From: Isoetes taiwanensis
Taxonomy: Eukaryota > Streptophyta > Lycopodiopsida > Isoetales > Isoetaceae
NCBI GenBank assembly: GCA_021234155.1
Contig: JAJEKV010000053.1
Coordinates: 7,019,424-7,083,423, forward strand
Direction: 5' to 3'
DNA: 64,000 nucleotides
Part shown: one piece after another, positions 59,476 through 64,000 of the stretch
Layout: each line of letters starts with the position of its first letter
How positions within the stretch are numbered: the stretch's first letter is position 1
The notes under the pieces: generated by a model
Told to the model about the DNA's origin: nothing
The model's input: the letters and a program-made list of their open reading frames with translations, nothing else
Database searches by the model: none
Program-made: the position numbers and the translations under genes

Positions 59476-60395
59476 TAAAAAAAAAAAAAAATTATTATTA
59501 TTGTTGTTACAGACGAACACGACGTTATAAACATAGTATACCGAAACAGGGCACTTTTTTCCGCCGCCTAGTTTTGAGATTCCATGTGGCTGGAGGAGCA
59601 TTTTTGGAGGTCATTTTTTGTGCGCATCATCCTTAGGATCCTTGAATCAACTCTATTTTTGAATCTAGGCTTGTTTTTTGATAGATTTAGGGCTTCCTGT
59701 TTTTCTTGTTTGTTCTTCAAATTTATTACATTCCATCCCATTTCAATCCTTCTTTGATGCGCTCTTTCTGGGTCTCATAGGCTGATTGGTCTCAGTGGAC
59801 GATAAAAATCATTCTTTCTTTCTTTCTTTCTTCTTTCAATCCTTGTTTTTTTCCAATCCATTCCTCCCCTTCTTCGTTTTTTTTTTTCTAATCCTCCTCC
59901 TATTTTTTCTTCTTCCATTCTTCTACCATTCTTCTTCCAGTCTTCCATTCTTATAGTTTTTTCCTTCTAATCTTCCGTTCTTTTTCTTATTTTTTATCTT
60001 CTTCCTCATTCTCCCTTCTTTCCTATCCTCCTCCTCCTCCTCCTCCTCCTCCTCCTCCTCCTATTTCATGGAAGAGGGACGTCGTTGAAAGACGAGGCCT
60101 CTTTTCCTTCCTCTATTTTTTTATAGCAAGATGTCGTTGAAAGACGAGACCCCCCTTTTTTTTTCCTTTTTTTTTCTTTTGTTTTTTTAATGTCAATGTC
60201 CTTCAATGACGTTTTATGGTTTTTTTTTCTCACTTTATTATGCTAAAGTTTTCTAATCATTGAATGCTTTTTTTTTTTGCATCTACACTCCTAACAAAAT
60301 GCGTTGCTCTTGCAAAACGATTTTTGCACCTCGTAAATATTTTAGGTAAGAATTTGAGTTTGAATAGGAGAATAAAATTTTAATGTTTTATTTAG
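59476..60395 (+). repeat. Repeat family A, right part, copy 3
   Basis: Starts again at an A-run followed by TACAGACGAACACGACG. Collinear with copy 2 with a short deletion near 59640. (TCC)n at about 60029-60062. Confidence 0.8.
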
Positions 60396-60830
60396 GTTTA
60401 AAAAAAAACCTGGGGAGACTTGGGCAAGGGCATGGTTAACTCCACCTTGAGTGGAGGGGACTAGGTGTTCCGGATCCAAGCTCACTGTTTACTCTTGTAA
60501 TATTATTGATTAATATATTTAATTTAGAAAAATTTGGGGAGACTTGGACAAGGGCATGGTCGACTCCGCCTTGAGTGGAGGGGACTAGGTGTTCCAGGTC
60601 CAAGCTCACCGCCTACTCTTGTTTATTTGTTTATTAATGTATTAATAAATAGGAATCTTTACGGGATTGGACAAGGGCATGGTCAACTCCACCTTGAGTA
60701 GAGAGGACTTGGTGTACCGGGTCCATTCTCTATTTAATTTATTACCTTCACCAACGGCTTGGACAAGGGCATGGTTGGCTGCACCTTGAGTGGAGAGGAT
60801 CAGGTGTACCGGGTCCATAGCACCTCCTTC
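60396..60830 (+). repeat. 125-bp minisatellite, four units
   Basis: Units near 60405, 60533, 60662 and 60757. The hairpin arms CTCCAC/GTGGAG are kept in the first, altered together or singly in the others (CTCCGC, GTAGAG, CTGCAC). Confidence 0.75.
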
Positions 60831-61140
60831 TTTATACTTGTTTGTTTCTTCAAATTTTAAACAAAAAGGAAAAATACAAGGTTGGGTTACTTAGGGTTTT
60901 GAAAAAATCGCATTATTGATTTTAGGGTTCCTAGTTAAGAATGTTGTTTTTAAAAAATGTTAGGGATGTCAAAGAAACACTAGTGTGGGGTGGTTAAGTA
61001 CAAGAAAAAATTTTAGTAATTGGTTTTAAAAATAAATTTAAGAGAGAAATTAACTATTAAGAAAGTATATAAAGATTCGTAATGAAGGTCTGAAAAAAGT
61101 CACAAAGCACGATTCATTAATCTAAATTTGTTTGTAGGTA
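60831..61140. other. Leader-like AT-rich stretch
   Basis: No gene. It ends at TTTGTTTGTAG|GT directly before the ATG at 61141, an acceptor-like sequence. Confidence 0.35.
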
Positions 61141-61470
61141 TGGCCCCCAATGTGAAGACACAGATGCTTAGTGAGATTAGACGCGTGCTCATAAATGAGA
61201 TATGTGCCAACAAAAGTCCCGACCGAGAGATGCAAACTGGTTAACGTGTCGACCATTTTGTCAGACATGTCAAAAGAGAGTGCCAATTTGAGTTAGCACC
61301 AAAATGGCCAGGCCAAGAGGAAATGTTGACTTCTCTCCTTGATACACATGTAAAGTCAATGATTGGAAACCCCATGGACGAACTCAAGATATGTTTGAAG
61401 CATTCAGTGCAGCTTAAAGGTACCAATGCCGAGGCTCATGTGAAGGAATGGGTAGCTTCTAGAGCCTAGT
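61141..61470 (+). pseudogene. 110-codon frame with one internal stop, unrecognised
   Basis: From ATG at 61141 the frame reads APNVKTQMLSEIRRVLINEI, reaches a TAA at 61243, then stays open for 73 more codons (ECQFELAPKWPGQEEMLTSL, LKICLKHSVQLKGTNAEAHV) to a TAG at 61470. The long clean frame on both sides of a single stop points to a protein-coding ancestor with one nonsense change. Mostly helical, charged; family unknown. It follows family A copy 3 and its minisatellite and could be that element's gene. Confidence 0.45.
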
Positions 61471-62115
61471 TGCACTCAACCAACACAATGCAACAACATG
61501 CTGAATGAGCCATGTGGCCCTCCCCTTTGTTTCCAAAATAATAGTACAAAAATATTTCCCTCTAATAATCCCTCATGCACACCGGCCTTTTTGGGCATAC
61601 AAAAGCATCAAAGAACCCCAAAGGATCCAAAACTCAATGAGTTCATAGAGATTTATAGGCCTCCGTCGCTAATGTCCAACACGACCCCAACATGCCAAGA
61701 TTCTTGCAAAGGACGTCTCCACATCCATCTTGAGCAGATCTGCAAAAGGAACAAAGAAACACCTGGTACGAGGACCCCAACCTTGGCACAAAGGCCGCCA
61801 CATCATTGGCATATGAGGGCCCACCACTACGGCGCAAGAGCCCTCAACATCGACCCCACTTAAAACCCAACATTCAAGACATAAGAGTTGCCCCAACAGT
61901 AATGCCTGGCATGAGAGCCTCCAGCCTCACAAGATCAAGAAGTCAAACAATGAGCCAAACAACAAAAACACTAAGACATTGACCATAAGAAGACTCCAAT
62001 AACGCAAGGTTGTAACGCAGGGCTAAAACTAAAAAGGGGGAGGGGGGGTGGGGCATGCGACTACAAAGGGGGAGGCTCAGAGACGGCTGATGAAGATGGG
62101 AGGAGTGCAACAAGT

Positions 62116-62125
62116 CTATAAATAC
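62116..62125 (+). promoter_or_regulatory. TATA box candidate
   Basis: TCTATAAATA 34 nt before the hairpin at 62159; similar in setting to the TATA at 42100 in the LARD. Confidence 0.35.
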
Positions 62126-62158
62126 TCCAAGGGGGACACCCTCAACTAGCCTCAAGAA

Positions 62159-62197
62159 GCGGATTTATCTGCTAATCTCAAAACGCAGATAAATCGC
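62159..62197. repeat. Stable hairpin before the second direct repeat
   Basis: GCGGATTTATCTGC, 12-nt loop, GCAGATAAATCGC: 13 paired bases with one bulge. Confidence 0.75.
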
Positions 62198-62248
62198 ACT
62201 TCTAGAGCCTAGTTGCACTCAACCAACACAATGCAACAACATGCTGAA

Positions 62249-64000
62249 AAAAGAGGCAGAAAACAAGAAACTAAATGTCTAAAAGAATTAAGGGTACAAT
62301 ATCACCACTTAGGAACCACAACGGCAAAGAAAAGAGCAGGCGAAGGGAAGCAAGAGACCAGGGCACATCCAAACAACCAAGAATACTAAAAAGAATACTA
62401 CGATACCCTACGATTAAGGAATGAGGAATCTAAGTAAGAAAGCAACGACGCGAAGGCTGTCCTGTCAAGACAAATAGCAAACACTGGAAACAAAAGTGCA
62501 AGAGTTAAACGACTCAAATGGGGTATGTTATGACATGTACACAAAACTACAAAGGGATGAAGGCATGCGACCACGCTAAAGATGGACAAGCTAGGTTGAA
62601 CAATCCTGCATAAACCACCACAATATTGGCACAAGAGTCGACCACAGACTGGCCTCCAAACCCGCATGAGGGAACATCGGCGCAACTCGTAATTAACAAG
62701 CACAAAGCCACAAGATCCATGAGGTGCTAGCAACATAAGTTTAAAGGACCGTATTCCAAAAATAGCGGATCAAGACTAAAGGCTCCATCAAACCAAACAT
62801 ACAAGAAGTACATACAAGAGTCCAAAACCACAAACCTCAAAATGCAAAGAATGGAAACACCAAGCAATACAAGCAACAAAGCCTGACAAAGTAACACCAA
62901 TTGAAGATGCCTCTCGCATCACGCATGTGACAAATAACTCTAGAGAAGCTAGAAAGAGTGATTTGAAAGGTCTAATCAGAAGTGGACTAAAAACACGAAC
63001 TCTGCAAACAAAAAATGAGGCTAGACGAGCATGATGAAGAAATCTACACTCCTAATTCTCCAAGGGCTAGCTAGAAGATAGGTAAACAGCAAGAAGATAG
63101 GTAAACAGCAACACTATGCCATGCCAAAGAATTATGAGTAGCCAAAGAACTTCAAAAGTGAAGTGCCACTGCAAAAATTCCAAGCGCAAATTACTATGAG
63201 CAACTAAGGAAAATCCATCCAATAGATAATGCCGAAAAGTCCAAACAAGATCCCCCTACACTCGAGCAAACCAAACCTCACAAGAAGGTGAACAGACCAA
63301 ACCTCACAAGAAAGTGAACAACCAAACCTCCCAAGAAAGTGAACAGACCATGTACATAACTATAACTCAACTAAACCTCTAGGGGCAGAACACGTCAAAA
63401 GGCGTAAAGCTCAAAAATAAGAAAGAGCATATGAGGTGACAACCTAACTAATCGACTAGAGTAGGCATAAGAAGAGCGAAACTGGCATAGACCACAATTA
63501 CTCCCGACTATAACTCAAATAGACAACACGTGGCCATAAACCTCTAGGGCCAGAACTCGCCAAAAGGGTAAAGTACAAAACATAACAAGAGAGGAGGTCA
63601 TGTGACAACCTAACTTATCCACTAGGGTACACATAAAGGAACTAGAGACGCAAAAGACTATAACTCAAATAGATAACACGTGGCCATAACCTCTAGGGCC
63701 AGAACTCGCCAAAAGGGTAAAGTACAAAACATAAACAAGAGAGGAGGTCATATGACAACCTAACTTATCCAATAGGGTACACATAAAGGAACTAGAGACA
63801 CAAAGTCTGCAATCAGCAATACCACAACTTGTACAAACTCACACCACAAACTAAACTAACTCGAACCTCGACCAGAAAAAACAACTACCCTAACTTCAAC
63901 ACTCAAGAGCTCAAAACTTCCCAACCTAGCATTTACAAAAGCACAATAATCTCAACTTCATCACTTACCTTCAAGACTTTCAAACCTAGCAATTACTAGA
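62249..64000 (+). other. A/C-rich, T-poor tract with tandem repeats
   Basis: No gene supported. Three units of about 27 bp (ACCAAACCTCACAAGAAAGT) lie at about 63270-63350, and three units of about 150 bp at about 63360-63800, the last two nearly identical (TCTAGGGCCAGAACTCGCCA). The composition matches the LARD interior at 39.9-42.6 kb. Confidence 0.6.

Larger units (their letters stand above)
61456..62248. repeat. Pair of 50-bp direct repeats 743 bp apart
   Basis: 61456-61505 and 62199-62248 are identical, starting CTTCTAGAGCCTAGTTGCAC. The enclosed DNA ends with a hairpin at 62159-62197. Either a tandem duplication or an insertion flanked by long repeats. Confidence 0.8.

Overview
This window looks like nuclear DNA of a transposon-rich land plant. 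Evidence is spliced genes with GT-AG introns, and plant-type pyruvate decarboxylase, PPR-like and B3-domain sequences among LTR, LINE, hAT-like and MITE elements. A seedless vascular plant is possible, but the sequence does not settle the lineage. Exons were assembled by eye from splice sites, reading frame and remembered family motifs; no database search was run.

Only one gene appears whole: a 14-exon minus-strand gene at 13217-18365 encoding a WRAP53/TCAB1-like WD40 protein (413 aa, every intron phase matches). Everything else recognisable is a fragment. At 1-5.4 kb there is a pyruvate decarboxylase pseudogene without its first and last exons, fused at one end to a DESH-box-like segment and preceded by three clean exons of an unrecognised gene, then a PPR-like fragment. 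Around 8-9.3 kb lie TMEM14-like and other exon-like pieces. At 10.5-11.2 kb a GC palindrome and TATA box precede two small ORFs. A frameshifted B3 domain lies at 29 kb.

Mobile DNA fills the rest: a 391-bp MITE (11.4 kb), a 948-bp hAT-like element with an 8-bp target duplication (19.0-20.0 kb), a 1.65-kb solo LTR with a 5-bp target duplication (20.7-22.4 kb), a decayed LINE 3' end (about 22.9-23.9 kb), an array of ATTCC-N7-GGAAT hyphenated palindromes (25.7-26.3 kb) and a further MITE (27.5 kb).

From 30.4 to 56.0 kb a unit of about 3.15 kb is tandemly repeated six times. Each unit carries exons of one unrecognised minus-strand gene with a shared in-frame stop. The second unit is broken by a 7.3-kb element with an LTR, a primer-binding-site-like sequence and five hairpin modules; units D, E and F carry LINE insertions. 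The two halves of a repeat family seen joined at 5.5-6.8 kb flank the array. Two further copies of that family, a 125-bp minisatellite, a single-stop ORF and an A/C-rich T-poor tract fill 56-64 kb. Many differences between array copies fall on CAG/CTG sites, which looks more like a sequencing artefact at methylated CHG sites than evolution.
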